64,000 nucleotides of DNA from JAXGZG01 sp050952065. GTDB lineage: Bacteria; Bacillota; Sulfobacillia; Fermentithermobacillales; Fermentithermobacillaceae. Under the pieces are notes generated by a model. That model was not told where the DNA came from. It searched no databases and worked only from the letters and a program-made list of their open reading frames with translations. The DNA lies in assembly GCA_050952065.1 (NCBI GenBank), contig JBMNKF010000001.1, positions 186,001 to 250,000 on the forward strand. Reading direction: 5' to 3'. Of the stretch, positions 43,753 through 52,307 are shown in pieces. Each line of letters opens with the position of its first letter. The stretch's first letter is position 1. The position numbers and the translations under genes are program-made.

Positions 43753-44310
43753 CTACACCGTCCTTCTGAATTGATCCAGGACTTTTGACGGAAGAACCTT
43801 CATGACAATGCAAGACAAGATAGTGTTTATGCCTGCGTGTATGAAATTGAACGGGATTATGGCGGGTACGATCATCTTCATAACCACAGATGATGAAGCG
43901 CCGGTGTAAATGGGCGTGATCAGCATATTGAGAGGCACCATAAGTATTACTCTTGTGGCAACTCCAGCGATCATCGGAATCCATCGCTTGTCGGTTTTCC
44001 TAGATACCCAGCCAATCACTAACGCCATGCCGCCCGACGAGGCGAAGTGCATTAAGGCGCCCCAAGGGCCCCCTTTTCCGGTTAAGAGGACAAACAAAGA
44101 AGCGTTTATGAAGGCCGCCGTCAATCCTGCCGCGGGTCCTATCAGGACGGCAGCCAAAATGATGGGTACGTCTCCAGGTGAGTACAGCAGGAAATCAGCC
44201 GACGGAAGCAACGGAAAATGCACGAACAACTCCAGCACCAAAGACATGGCTGCCAAGACACCAACTAATGCAAGGCGCTTCAGATCGCTGTGGTTCTCAC
44301 TGTGGGTCAT
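43753..44310 (-). CDS. ribU: Riboflavin ECF transporter S component RibU
   Basis: This 185-residue membrane protein has about six helices. It shows the ECF S-component N-terminus (KRLALVGVLAAMSLVLEL) that docks to EcfT, then the substrate region DFLLYSPGDVPIILAAVLIGP and GPWGALMHFASS. Family membership as RibU is supported by the FMN riboswitch directly upstream. ATG follows AAGGGGGAG, a site that a riboswitch hairpin can cover. Confidence 0.9.
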   Translation of the reverse strand: MTHSENHSDLKRLALVGVLAAMSLVLELFVHFPLLPSADFLLYSPGDVPIILAAVLIGPAAGLTAAFINASLFVLLTGKGGPWGALMHFASSGGMALVIGWVSRKTDKRWIPMIAGVATRVILMVPLNMLITPIYTGASSSVVMKMIVPAIIPFNFIHAGINTILSCIVMKVLPSKVLDQFRRTV

Positions 44311-44354
44311 TGTGACTCCCCCTTATACCGTTCTCAAGGGGGACCCCCGGGGGT
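44310..44354 (-). promoter_or_regulatory. Expression platform of the FMN riboswitch (SD-covering hairpin)
   Basis: Between aptamer and ribU start, a CCCCCGGGGG dyad (44343-44354) and CCCCCTTGAG precede the Shine-Dalgarno AAGGGGGAG. The C-run can pair with the G-run of the ribosome site, which fits translational control. Confidence 0.5.
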
Positions 44355-44370
44355 AATTGCGTACGATCTT

Positions 44371-44499
44371 CTCTCATCCGGACTGTACCGTCGGCCCCGG
44401 AATTGCACCGGGTCAGTCGCTTGCGCGAGTCGCGGGCTCTAACCGCCGGTGAGGAGTTGTGACTCCCTCTGGGGTCACTCACCTCGCCCCGAAGATCCT
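44371..44499 (-). ncRNA. FMN (RFN element) riboswitch
   Basis: Read on the minus strand, the conserved pieces of the RFN aptamer appear in order: ATCTTCGGGGC, CACCGGCGGT, AGCCCGCGA, CGGTGCAATTCCGG, GGCCGACGGT and AGTCCGGATGAGAG. Closing sequences pair. It should lower ribU (and birA) expression when FMN is high. Confidence 0.95.
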
Positions 44500-44511
44500 C
44501 TCCATCTATCC

Positions 44512-44540
44512 AATCTACCACTTGTAGATAGCGAGTTCAA
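44512..44540 (-). promoter_or_regulatory. Candidate promoter driving the FMN riboswitch
   Basis: On the minus strand TTGAAC and TAGATT are separated by 17 bp; transcription would begin about 5-7 nt before the aptamer. The site overlaps the 3' end of the upstream gene. Confidence 0.5.
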
Positions 44541-45142
44541 GCGCGGACAACTCGTACCAGAAGTTTTCTCCATGGAGAAGACTCGTCTAGATCCAGTCTT
44601 CTCGATTGCAGGTGGATATCTAGTCTGATCAGCGGGTCTTTGGCAAGGATCCTCCAGGCTTCCAACACTCTTTCGCGGAAGTCCGATCGGAGTTGGTAAG
44701 TATCAGGATTCCTGACGATTGGACACACGAGAGAGCCGGTCAGTGTGTCAATGCGTACCGTCAGCTCGCCCAGATCATCCAAGTACGGCATGAGGGGAAA
44801 TGTGCGGCACTGAATGGGTCTTCTATCTCTAGGGCAGGTCGCCTTGCACATAACGAACTGCACCATGCCCTGCCACTCAGGGGGAAAACCATGTTGTCTC
44901 GCGTCCTTATAGGTCCATCGAAGCCAATCTTCGCTACCGGTGAACATACACTCCTCGCCCGGCAATAGGTAGATGCCGACGCCAGGTTCGTACTCTTGGC
45001 AGCACAGTCTTCCGCACAAGTCGCCGCAGTTCCCGTCCAGCGCCGGAGTGTCCATTAGTGCGTAGGCATCTTCAAAGTCCTTCTTGGTCAAAGTGGATGG
45101 GACCAACAGGCCTTTCAGAGTGTTTCCACGACCCGAAGCCAA
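44537..45142 (-). CDS. Cys-cluster protein, YkgJ-like putative metal-binding protein
   Basis: This 201-residue protein has clustered cysteines: CGDLCGRLCC (about 39-48), GEECMF, FVMCKATCPRD, IQCRTFP and LVCPIV. This pattern resembles the YkgJ group of putative zinc/iron-binding proteins, and the IQCRTFPLMP segment is typical. Function unknown; a role in oxidative or metal chemistry is a guess. TTG start chosen for GGAGGTG 5 nt upstream. Confidence 0.75.
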   Translation of the reverse strand: MASGRGNTLKGLLVPSTLTKKDFEDAYALMDTPALDGNCGDLCGRLCCQEYEPGVGIYLLPGEECMFTGSEDWLRWTYKDARQHGFPPEWQGMVQFVMCKATCPRDRRPIQCRTFPLMPYLDDLGELTVRIDTLTGSLVCPIVRNPDTYQLRSDFRERVLEAWRILAKDPLIRLDIHLQSRRLDLDESSPWRKLLVRVVRA

Positions 45143-45203
45143 GGGCGCACCTCCAGGTTCTGAGGGTTGTCATTCCGATATTACCATACAACCGAAATCC
45201 CGG

Positions 45204-45222
45204 CCCGACTGTGCAAGTCGGG
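45204..45222 (-). terminator. Inverted repeat after the ABC-2 operon
   Basis: CCCGACT and AGTCGGG form a 7-bp stem with a 5-nt loop directly after the last permease gene. The T run is poor, so it is a weak terminator candidate. Confidence 0.35.
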
Positions 45223-45254
45223 TTCTGACCTTTGACCTGCGGTAATTTCTCGAG

Positions 45255-46445
45255 TCATTCGAACTTGACCCTTGAGGCTCCCAAGACGAAGAAAACCAAA
45301 GCAAAACCCCCGATGGCCGCAAGAGACCCGAACGCCGAAGACAGCCCTCCTCCTCGGGAGATTACTTCTTTCAGACCCATCATGGCCCAAGCCTGGGGAG
45401 TAAGCTTGCCTATGAGCTGAATCACATCGGGAACCAGCTCCAAAGGCCAATAACAGCCTCCGAGCATGCATGTGGATACGATGACCAAAGGACCCAAAGA
45501 TTCCAGCTGGGCATGAGTTCGAACCAGAGTAGACAGAAAGATGCCAAGGCCCGTGACGCAAAAGAGGAATACGGCAAGGATAACGAACACTGCGGCAGGA
45601 TTGGGACCGTAGTCCATGCCAAAAAGGTACCTGCTTGCCACAAGCAGAACGGCCATCTGGAGAAGCCCAATGGCGTAGGCCCCCAAGATCTTCCCGGCCA
45701 GGATGCCTTGCCTGGAGATCGGCATAGTGAGAAGTCTGGCCCAGGTACCGTCTTGCCTTTCTTGGAGGATATCCCCGGCCTGAAACACCACTGTGAACAT
45801 GGTAAACATGATAAATACGCCCAATGCGGCGTGTTTTGTGGATTCAAGTGCTTCTGTGTTGTTAACCTGCCTGGAAACCGCCTGGTATGCAAGAGACACC
45901 GCAGGATTGTCCCGCAATTGGGCGCTCACTTCTTGAGCTGCGACTTCGGCGCTCACCCTTCCGCCAATCCCCAGAGAGTCGGCTGTTACGGAAGTGACCT
46001 CTTTCACGGCCATAGCCAATACATACTCTGACACGGTCTTTTCGATTGCGGCGCCTGTAGCCATGGCAAGTTTGGAGCCGGAAATGCTTATGGCCCCAAT
46101 CCCAAGAGGGTTGGGGCCCGAGAGGGATTCCTGAAAGCCGCTAGGAATGACGAAGCCTACCTCCAGTTTGCCTTCACGCACCTGGGACCTTATCTCTTCT
46201 TCGGTCACGGTCCATACCTTATAGGCTTCGGAAGACTCAAGTGCCGCGATGATATCGCGCGACAGGGGAGAGTTGTCATGATCTGCAACGGCCAGCGGTA
46301 TCCGGGATGGTCCTGAAGCGGAGCGAAACGCAACTCCGAATACTCCTGCGAACACCAAGGCCGCTGCCATCATTACCAGTAGAAATCCTTTTTCTTTGAT
46401 TGATTTTAGAAGAGAAAGCCCTGCTATGTGCATGGTTTTTTTCAC
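45255..46445 (-). CDS. ABC-2 type transporter permease (second)
   Basis: This 396-residue protein has one N-terminal membrane helix, a large external domain (about 45-195) and about five C-terminal helices, the YhgE/YhfE-like ABC-2 layout. Motif region PISRQGILAGKILGAYAIGLLQ precedes the helices. It pairs with the permease and ATPase genes just upstream to form an exporter. GTG start with AGGGGGC 5 nt upstream; 12 nt from the preceding gene. Confidence 0.88.
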   Translation of the reverse strand: MKKTMHIAGLSLLKSIKEKGFLLVMMAAALVFAGVFGVAFRSASGPSRIPLAVADHDNSPLSRDIIAALESSEAYKVWTVTEEEIRSQVREGKLEVGFVIPSGFQESLSGPNPLGIGAISISGSKLAMATGAAIEKTVSEYVLAMAVKEVTSVTADSLGIGGRVSAEVAAQEVSAQLRDNPAVSLAYQAVSRQVNNTEALESTKHAALGVFIMFTMFTVVFQAGDILQERQDGTWARLLTMPISRQGILAGKILGAYAIGLLQMAVLLVASRYLFGMDYGPNPAAVFVILAVFLFCVTGLGIFLSTLVRTHAQLESLGPLVIVSTCMLGGCYWPLELVPDVIQLIGKLTPQAWAMMGLKEVISRGGGLSSAFGSLAAIGGFALVFFVLGASRVKFE

Positions 46446-46457
46446 CGAAGACGCCCC

Positions 46458-47666
46458 CTACTCAAGGCGGATTCGCGCAAGCCCAACGACGAGAAACGCC
46501 GCACCCATGGCCGTCAAAACTGCTATAGGCTGAAACACAGCGGAAGCGCTGCCGCCTTCCATCAGCGTAAGGAACCCCAATAGTGCCCAACGGGTTAGGG
46601 TGAGTCTGCTCACAGACTGGAGCGCGGCGGGGAACATATAGAAGGGCAACTGACATCCGCCCAGGAAAGCCATGATCTGGACGCCGATGTTCCCCAAGGC
46701 GTCTGCCATACGTTCGGTCTTGGCAATGGCCCCAACAAAAACGGCAAATCCGGTGGCGGCGAAGGACAGAGACGCGGCGATCCCCAGAACTCCCCCCAGT
46801 GACTCACCCCAGTTCACTCTGTAGACCCCCCACGTGAACCCGATCAAGATGAGGATCTGGATGAGGGAGATGGTGAAAGTCGACAAAGTCTTTCCCAGAA
46901 GGACGTCGGCTTTGGTGGCCTTTGACACAAAAAGCCGTTGCATGGTGTTGAGCTTCCGCTCCTCTATCAATGACCTAACGCCCAGCATGCCGCCATACAG
47001 GACGAACATGCAGGACATGCTGGCCGAATAGTACTGAAGTGCCGAAATCCATGTCGAATCCATAGTGCTTTGGGTCAGGATAGCTCTGGCACGGACCGTC
47101 TTCTCGGTTATCTGATTTGAGATGGACGATGCCAGCAAACCCATTTGCTCCTGGCCTAGCTCCATCCCGGCTTCCAGTGCGGTTCTAGTCAGTGACTCTG
47201 TAATGCCGCCAGTAGCAGCGTGGACGGCTGAGTACTGGTTGGCAAATGAATCGACTATGCTCTTGACAATCTCTTGGCGAATAGAGTCTCCCGGGTCACC
47301 TAGGACCAAGATTTGCCGGGAGGCGGCCGCCTGAGACTCTTCTGGAAGTACGATAGCGCAGCTGACGAGCCCATCCAGGATGGCTTCTCTGGCCGTTTGG
47401 GTGTCGGGCGCATCGATGAGGACAATTAGATCCTTGAGGCCTTCTGATGAGAGAACTTGGCGAAGATATGTGCCCAGATCCCCGTTTCCCGGGTCCACAA
47501 ATACGACCTTAAACGTGGGTATCCTGTCTCCCCGGGTGAACATGGGGCCCAAAGCAGCTCCAAGGATCATGATAAGCACTATGGGCATGCCAAGAATGAG
47601 GGCCAACCCCTTGTAGTCACGAGCCACTGTTTTTACGTCTTTGAAGGCTATCACGAGAGCTCTCAT
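46458..47666 (-). CDS. ABC-2 type transporter permease (first)
   Basis: This 402-residue protein has the same layout as its neighbour: N-terminal helix, external domain (about 45-205), then five or six helices with SKATKADVLLGKTLSTFTISLIQ. The two permeases probably form a heterodimer with the ATPase encoded upstream. Likely cargo: drug, lipid or peptide; not determinable. ATG follows AAGGGG. Confidence 0.88.
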   Translation of the reverse strand: MRALVIAFKDVKTVARDYKGLALILGMPIVLIMILGAALGPMFTRGDRIPTFKVVFVDPGNGDLGTYLRQVLSSEGLKDLIVLIDAPDTQTAREAILDGLVSCAIVLPEESQAAASRQILVLGDPGDSIRQEIVKSIVDSFANQYSAVHAATGGITESLTRTALEAGMELGQEQMGLLASSISNQITEKTVRARAILTQSTMDSTWISALQYYSASMSCMFVLYGGMLGVRSLIEERKLNTMQRLFVSKATKADVLLGKTLSTFTISLIQILILIGFTWGVYRVNWGESLGGVLGIAASLSFAATGFAVFVGAIAKTERMADALGNIGVQIMAFLGGCQLPFYMFPAALQSVSRLTLTRWALLGFLTLMEGGSASAVFQPIAVLTAMGAAFLVVGLARIRLE

Positions 47667-47679
47667 GCGCAAAAACCCC

Positions 47680-48615
47680 TTAGTCTCTCAGAACTCGGCC
47701 GGTAAGGCTCAGGAACACGCTTTCCAAGTTGGGTTCCTGGATACTGATTGACTTCACCTTTGAGCCTGCTCTTGACAGCACCTCTAGAATATCCGGTAGT
47801 CTCTCATGGCTGTTCTTGAGTAAGACAGTGATGGTTCCGTTAAGGTTAGCCGCGCTTTGCACCCCGGGCATAGATTCGATTTCCTTCACGGCACCTTCCG
47901 CGCTCTTGTCAATGGCGATCTCAATCTTGTCTGCATCCCCTACAGTCTTTCGGAGTTCTTCCTTTGTACCCAAAGCTATGATTTTGCCGTGGTCCATAAT
48001 GGCGATACGGCTGCAAAGGTGCTCAACTTCTTCCATGTAATGACTGGTATAGATGACGGTTATGCCTTCTCGGTTCAGGCTTTGTACCGTGTCCAAGATA
48101 TGATTGCGAGACTGAGGGTCTATGCCCACCGTGGGTTCGTCCATGATCAGGAGTTCCGGTTTGTGAAGAAGCGCGGCGGCTATGTTGATGCGCCTTTTCA
48201 TGCCTCCCGAATAGGTGTCAATCCGGTCACGAGCCCTACTGGCCAATCCGCAGTAGTCCAGCGCTTCCCTTACCCTCTCCTGTAAGAGACTACCTCCTAA
48301 CCCGTGCATGCGGCCCCAAAACAAAAGGTTTTCTCGGGCAGTCAGGGACGGGTACAAGGCGATGTCCTGGGGAACCAGACCCAATACGTTCTTTATCTCT
48401 CCGGGTTTGCGTGTGACTTCGGTGCCCTTTAGGAAAATTGCGCCCGCAGATGGGCTGACAAGGCCGCAGATCATAGATATTGTGGTTGACTTACCTGCGC
48501 CGTTCGGCCCCAAGAGGCCGAAGACTTCGCGCTGAAATATGGAAAAACTCACACCGTCCACGGCAACCGTGGTCTTGTACTCTTTTCTAAGGTCTCTGAC
48601 TTCTAGGAGAGTCAT
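47680..48615 (-). CDS. ABC-2 transporter ATP-binding protein
   Basis: This 311-residue ATPase has GPNGAGKSTT (Walker A, about 39-48), YSGGMKRR (signature), LLIMDEPTVGID (Walker B) and the YTSHYME switch. The C-terminal ~90-residue extension is typical of drug-resistance ABC-2 ATPases. It is the first gene of a three-gene operon with two permeases. ATG follows a run of G (GGGGGGGAAA). Confidence 0.93.
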   Translation of the reverse strand: MTLLEVRDLRKEYKTTVAVDGVSFSIFQREVFGLLGPNGAGKSTTISMICGLVSPSAGAIFLKGTEVTRKPGEIKNVLGLVPQDIALYPSLTARENLLFWGRMHGLGGSLLQERVREALDYCGLASRARDRIDTYSGGMKRRINIAAALLHKPELLIMDEPTVGIDPQSRNHILDTVQSLNREGITVIYTSHYMEEVEHLCSRIAIMDHGKIIALGTKEELRKTVGDADKIEIAIDKSAEGAVKEIESMPGVQSAANLNGTITVLLKNSHERLPDILEVLSRAGSKVKSISIQEPNLESVFLSLTGRVLRD

Positions 48616-48691
48616 CTGTTTCCCCCCCCTGTCAATGCAGCCTGTCTGGACAGGTCCGCGAGGATTCGACACAGGTCAAGAGTCAGTGTAC

Positions 48692-48710
48692 CATAGCATT
48701 TGAAGCTATG
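48692..48710. promoter_or_regulatory. Inverted repeat between divergent transporter genes
   Basis: CATAGC and GCTATG flank a 7-nt spacer in the 150-bp divergent region between the ABC-2 operon and the EamA gene; a possible operator. Confidence 0.3.
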
Positions 48711-48764
48711 TAGGGCAATTTGGATGAAGCCAGTGTCTCAATGTTAGGAGTCGGATTCAGCATA

Positions 48765-49652
48765 ATGTCACCCATCGCGGCAGATATCTTACTCATCCTG
48801 GTCACGATCGTCTGGGGAAGCACCTTTGTTGTGGTTAAGAACGCCATCGAAACCATGGGACCGCTCACGTTCATTTCCGTGCGATTCTTCATAGCGGGAG
48901 CAGTGCTGTTGGTTTGGCACGTGGCCACAACGGGGCGGTCCTGGCGTTCGGCGCCTCGTTCCTTCTATGCGGGAGCGTTCTTTACAGGTCTCGCTTTGTG
49001 CTTCGCCTATATTACCCAGACACTGGGGCTTGTGACAGTCAGTGCCGGCAAGGCGGCATTCATTACCGGGCTATATGTGGTCATCGTGCCTATAGCTTCC
49101 AGAGCGCTCCTCAGAACAAAGCCTGACGTGGGTTCGATCATCGGAGTAATCCTTGCCACTATAGGTTTGGGACTTTTGTCTTTGACTTTTCCGTTCAAAG
49201 TAATGCAGGGAGATTTCTTGGTGTTCCTGTGCTCCATTGCTTTCGCGGCACACATCTTGATGGTTGGCGTGTACGGAGATCTGGGGAGTCCCGTGTTTTT
49301 CACAGCCATACAGCTCTTGGTTGTAGCGGCCATCGCTTTGGTCTTGGCACTTTTGGCCGAACGCCCTCTGGCCGTGCCGCAAGACGCTTGGACTGCCGTT
49401 ATTTACATGGCCTTGGCTGGAACGTCTTTCGCTTTCCTCACTCAGTCATCGGTTCAGCGATTCACGTCTGCAACCCACACCGCACTCATTTTTGCGGCTG
49501 AGCCTGTGTTCGGTGCCCTTTTTGCCTGGCTCATGGCAGGAGAGACACTTAGCGGCAGAGAGATTGCGGGCGCTATCTGCGTCCTTGCGGGAATGGTCGT
49601 ATCAGAAACCGGAGCATTAGGGATCAGGCGAAGGTCGCCGAGTCAGGTATAG
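48765..49652 (+). CDS. EamA/DMT family membrane transporter
   Basis: This ~295-residue protein has ten membrane helices in two EamA repeats. The first repeat begins ADILLILVTIVWGSTFVVVKNAI and ends before about 145. The second contains the PVFGALFAWLMAGETLSGREIAGAICVLAGMV ending. Such proteins export amino acids or metabolites. Start uncertain: ATG 48765 has AGGAG 14 nt upstream; ATG 48741 and TTG 48720 are also open. Confidence 0.88.
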   Translation: MSPIAADILLILVTIVWGSTFVVVKNAIETMGPLTFISVRFFIAGAVLLVWHVATTGRSWRSAPRSFYAGAFFTGLALCFAYITQTLGLVTVSAGKAAFITGLYVVIVPIASRALLRTKPDVGSIIGVILATIGLGLLSLTFPFKVMQGDFLVFLCSIAFAAHILMVGVYGDLGSPVFFTAIQLLVVAAIALVLALLAERPLAVPQDAWTAVIYMALAGTSFAFLTQSSVQRFTSATHTALIFAAEPVFGALFAWLMAGETLSGREIAGAICVLAGMVVSETGALGIRRRSPSQV

Positions 49653-49808
49653 GAGTAAGTTGCCTGCATGGCTGCAGGGTAAGTCTTAGCACTGGGTACG
49701 GCATGGCGCCTCTCCATGACGATGTCATCATTGCCCGGACGCAGGCCTGTCGTATAGAGTTGGGTGCGGTAGAGTCTCATAAGAGATGTTGCGTTTGGGG
49801 GTGGCATT

Positions 49809-50636
49809 GTGTCTGGCGATACTCTCGGAGAATGGGGCGGAGTAGCCGCCCGAATTCTGGCTATGAGCATTATAGCGACTCTGGCGGTTAAACTGGGCGA
49901 CTCGCTTATTCAGAAGCTTTTCCTTGGGACCGCTAGGCTCAGAGGGGGCCAAATGACGGATAGCAGAGCCAAGACTCTGTCGGGGATCCTGACCAGCGCT
50001 CTCCGGTACACAGTTGTCACAGTATGGTTTACTACTGCATTGGAACTCCTCGGCATTGACACTAAAGCCTTGCTGGGGGGTGTGGCTATCGTAGGCCTTG
50101 CGGTAGGGTTTGGGGCACAGAGCTTGGTTAAGGACGTAATTACCGGTTTTTTCATCATATACGAGCGTCAATACGACGTTGGGGATTACATAACTGCTGC
50201 GGGGCTGTCTGGGGTGGTTGAGGATATAAGCCTTCGTACTACTCGGTTGAGAGACTGGTCAGGGGATGTTCACGTCATTCCCAACGGGATGGTTGACAAG
50301 ACTACGAATAAGAGCAGAGCAGATTCCAGGGCTACGTTCGAGGTAATCATCAGCCATGAAGACGACGTAAAGAAGGCCACGGAGGTCCTGGAAAAGGTCT
50401 GCCAGGACCTGGCGGGACACCCATCGGTGACAGAAGGCCCGCGAGTCTTGGGGATAACCAGGCTTGACGCCACAGGAGTCGGCTTGACCCTGTGGGCAAG
50501 GACCAAACCCCTGGCACATTGGGGTGTGGAGCGGGAGTTCAGAGTTCGTGCCAAGGATGCATTGAGTGCGGCGGGGATTGAGATTCCCTACTCCAAAGTG
50601 GTTGTCATGAGGCCGCGCGAGCCAAACGACGGCTAG
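49809..50636 (+). CDS. Small-conductance mechanosensitive channel (MscS family)
   Basis: This 275-residue membrane protein has three membrane helices; the pore helix region reads ALLGGVAIVGLAVGFGAQSLVKDVITGFFI, the MscS hallmark. A cytosolic beta domain (YDVGDYITAAGLSGVVEDISLRTTRLRDWSGDVHVIPNG) and vestibule follow. It releases solutes under hypo-osmotic shock. GTG start follows GGGGGTGG. Confidence 0.93.
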   Translation: MSGDTLGEWGGVAARILAMSIIATLAVKLGDSLIQKLFLGTARLRGGQMTDSRAKTLSGILTSALRYTVVTVWFTTALELLGIDTKALLGGVAIVGLAVGFGAQSLVKDVITGFFIIYERQYDVGDYITAAGLSGVVEDISLRTTRLRDWSGDVHVIPNGMVDKTTNKSRADSRATFEVIISHEDDVKKATEVLEKVCQDLAGHPSVTEGPRVLGITRLDATGVGLTLWARTKPLAHWGVEREFRVRAKDALSAAGIEIPYSKVVVMRPREPNDG

Positions 50637-51521
50637 ATGAAGCCAACAGAGCAAAGGAAGGGGCAACTCCGCGGAGAATTGGGAAATCCCAGAATAGCAG
50701 CCAGGGTAGACTTGGGAGACTTGCGGGAAGCCACAATAGTGAGCCGCCCAAACAGGTTTGTTGCGATAGTGAAAATAGGCGAATCCGAGTTCAGGGCCCA
50801 CGTTGCCGATTCGGGGAGACTCAAGGAACTGGTGTATCCTGGGAACCTTGCCATGGTTCGCGAGGCGGCGGACAACAGCACTCTGCGCGGGAACGCTCCC
50901 GTACGTTCTACATCCCATGATCTGGTTCTGGCTTCCTCGGGGACGGGCTCTGATGGTTCTCATAGGTGGGTATCCATAGATACCAGGTATCCTAACAAGG
51001 TTTTTGGTCTTGCCCTCAGAGAGGGGACCATAGAGGCATTCCGCGAATACACGCGAGTCCACCGAGAGCATTACTACGTCCACGTTATCCCAAATACCCA
51101 GGAGCCAGAGGAAAAGGTGCAGACATGGCGTTCGGGCATGCGACGGGCGAGAGCGCCTCGCAGCCGTTTTGATTTCATGCTTCTTGCAGAGGACCAACCG
51201 CCCGCTTTGGTTGAGGTGAAGTCTGTCACTTTGTGTGTTGACGGCGTTGGCCTATTCCCCGATGCGCCTACCGCAAGGGGAGCCCGTCACGTCCGAGAAC
51301 TGACCAAGTCTGTGGGCCAAGGATACCGGCCATTCGTAGTGTTCATCGCCCAAAGGGATGATGTCAGAGTCGTGCGGCCAAACACCGACACAGATCCCGG
51401 TTTTGCCAGTGCCGTAAGAGAAGCATACGAGCAGGGCGTGGGCTTCCTTGGCTACAAATGCGTGGTTAGTCCTTCTGAAATCGTCCTAGACTCCTTGCCG
51501 GTACCTGTGGAAACCGTGTAA
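50637..51521 (+). CDS. sfsA: SfsA family DNA-binding/nuclease-like protein
   Basis: This 294-residue SfsA protein has an OB-like N-terminal domain (RPNRFVAIVKIGESEFRAHVADSGRLKELVYPGN) and a C-terminal nuclease-like fold with ALVEVKSVTL and the final VRPNTDTDPGF stretch. It was described in E. coli as affecting sugar fermentation genes; the exact role is uncertain. The ATG abuts the stop of the channel gene, with no clear ribosome binding site, so translation is probably coupled. Inserts near 85-100 and 145-165 make it longer than the usual ~235 residues. Confidence 0.88.
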   Translation: MKPTEQRKGQLRGELGNPRIAARVDLGDLREATIVSRPNRFVAIVKIGESEFRAHVADSGRLKELVYPGNLAMVREAADNSTLRGNAPVRSTSHDLVLASSGTGSDGSHRWVSIDTRYPNKVFGLALREGTIEAFREYTRVHREHYYVHVIPNTQEPEEKVQTWRSGMRRARAPRSRFDFMLLAEDQPPALVEVKSVTLCVDGVGLFPDAPTARGARHVRELTKSVGQGYRPFVVFIAQRDDVRVVRPNTDTDPGFASAVREAYEQGVGFLGYKCVVSPSEIVLDSLPVPVETV

Positions 51522-51526
51522 CACCA

Positions 51527-51552
51527 AAGCTGGCCCGCCGACGGGCCAGCTT
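51527..51552. terminator. Convergent terminator between sfsA and the LUD gene
   Basis: A perfect 11-bp stem AAGCTGGCCCG/CGGGCCAGCTT with a 4-nt loop. Confidence 0.75.
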
Positions 51553-51602
51553 GCGCAACTCGTTTTCAGCCGGAGGACACCTGCCGCTCTTGGCCGCTAG
51601 TC

Positions 51603-52259
51603 CTAATATCCCAAACGTTCTCCCACGACTATTACTACGAATTTCTTCTTCCCCGAAGGAGGGGCTTCGATGATGGTGGTAACCTTGCACGCCTTAGGTC
51701 CAGATTGCCCGCACTCGGAGCAGCAGTCGCCCTTCTGGCAGGGTGTATTCATGTTAAGTCGCCTATAGTTTACCGGCGCGACGTATTGGCGGATTCTCTC
51801 CTGGGCTTCCGGTATTCCGCTTACTATTTTGTTGTAGCCAACTACCAGTATTGTGGTTTTTGGCCCGAAGATCATGGCAGCTACGCGATTGCCGGTACCG
51901 TCTACGTTTACTAACGCTCCTTGCTGGGTTACAGCATTTGAACTGGACAAGAACACATCGGCAAGCACCTGCGAGTCTCTCGCTCGTTCTCTGCCTTCTG
52001 TATCAAGAGACGTGTCCCAATGATCGTAGACCGTGTGCCCGGCTTGTCTTAGAGATTGTGGGAGTCCCAGCTCCCTTACGGTCACAGAACCCCCTATGCC
52101 CACGGAGGCACTCGGGGGTACTTGGTCCAGTACTGTCTGAACGGCCTCTTCGCGATTGTCTGCATAGTATGCGGTAAACCCAGACCGCTTAAGGCCTTCC
52201 ACGCAGGCTTTCGCTTGTTCTTTTCCGAACCATGTTTCATGTTGATGTGGATCGCTCAC
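51603..52259 (-). CDS. LUD domain (LutC/DUF162-like) protein
   Basis: This 218-residue protein belongs to the LUD group found in lactate-utilisation enzymes. Seen are VGIGGSVTVRELGL, the Asp-rich central region and NVDGTGNRVAAMIFGPKTTILVVGYNKIV. It ends with CQKGDCCSECG, a cysteine cluster that may bind metal. It is the last gene of a minus-strand operon with a DUF4438 protein and an S9 peptidase. GTG start with AGGAGG 10 nt upstream. Confidence 0.85.
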   Translation of the reverse strand: MSDPHQHETWFGKEQAKACVEGLKRSGFTAYYADNREEAVQTVLDQVPPSASVGIGGSVTVRELGLPQSLRQAGHTVYDHWDTSLDTEGRERARDSQVLADVFLSSSNAVTQQGALVNVDGTGNRVAAMIFGPKTTILVVGYNKIVSGIPEAQERIRQYVAPVNYRRLNMNTPCQKGDCCSECGQSGPKACKVTTIIEAPPSGKKKFVVIVVGERLGY

Positions 52260-52307
52260 GAATCAAGAACCTCCTGTAGTCGAATCCTGTTGAATAAGTG
52301 GTTTGTC

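Noticed and set aside
50259..51197. 312-codon minus-strand open frame
   Set aside because: It lies opposite the MscS and sfsA genes, both clearly recognised; a shadow frame.
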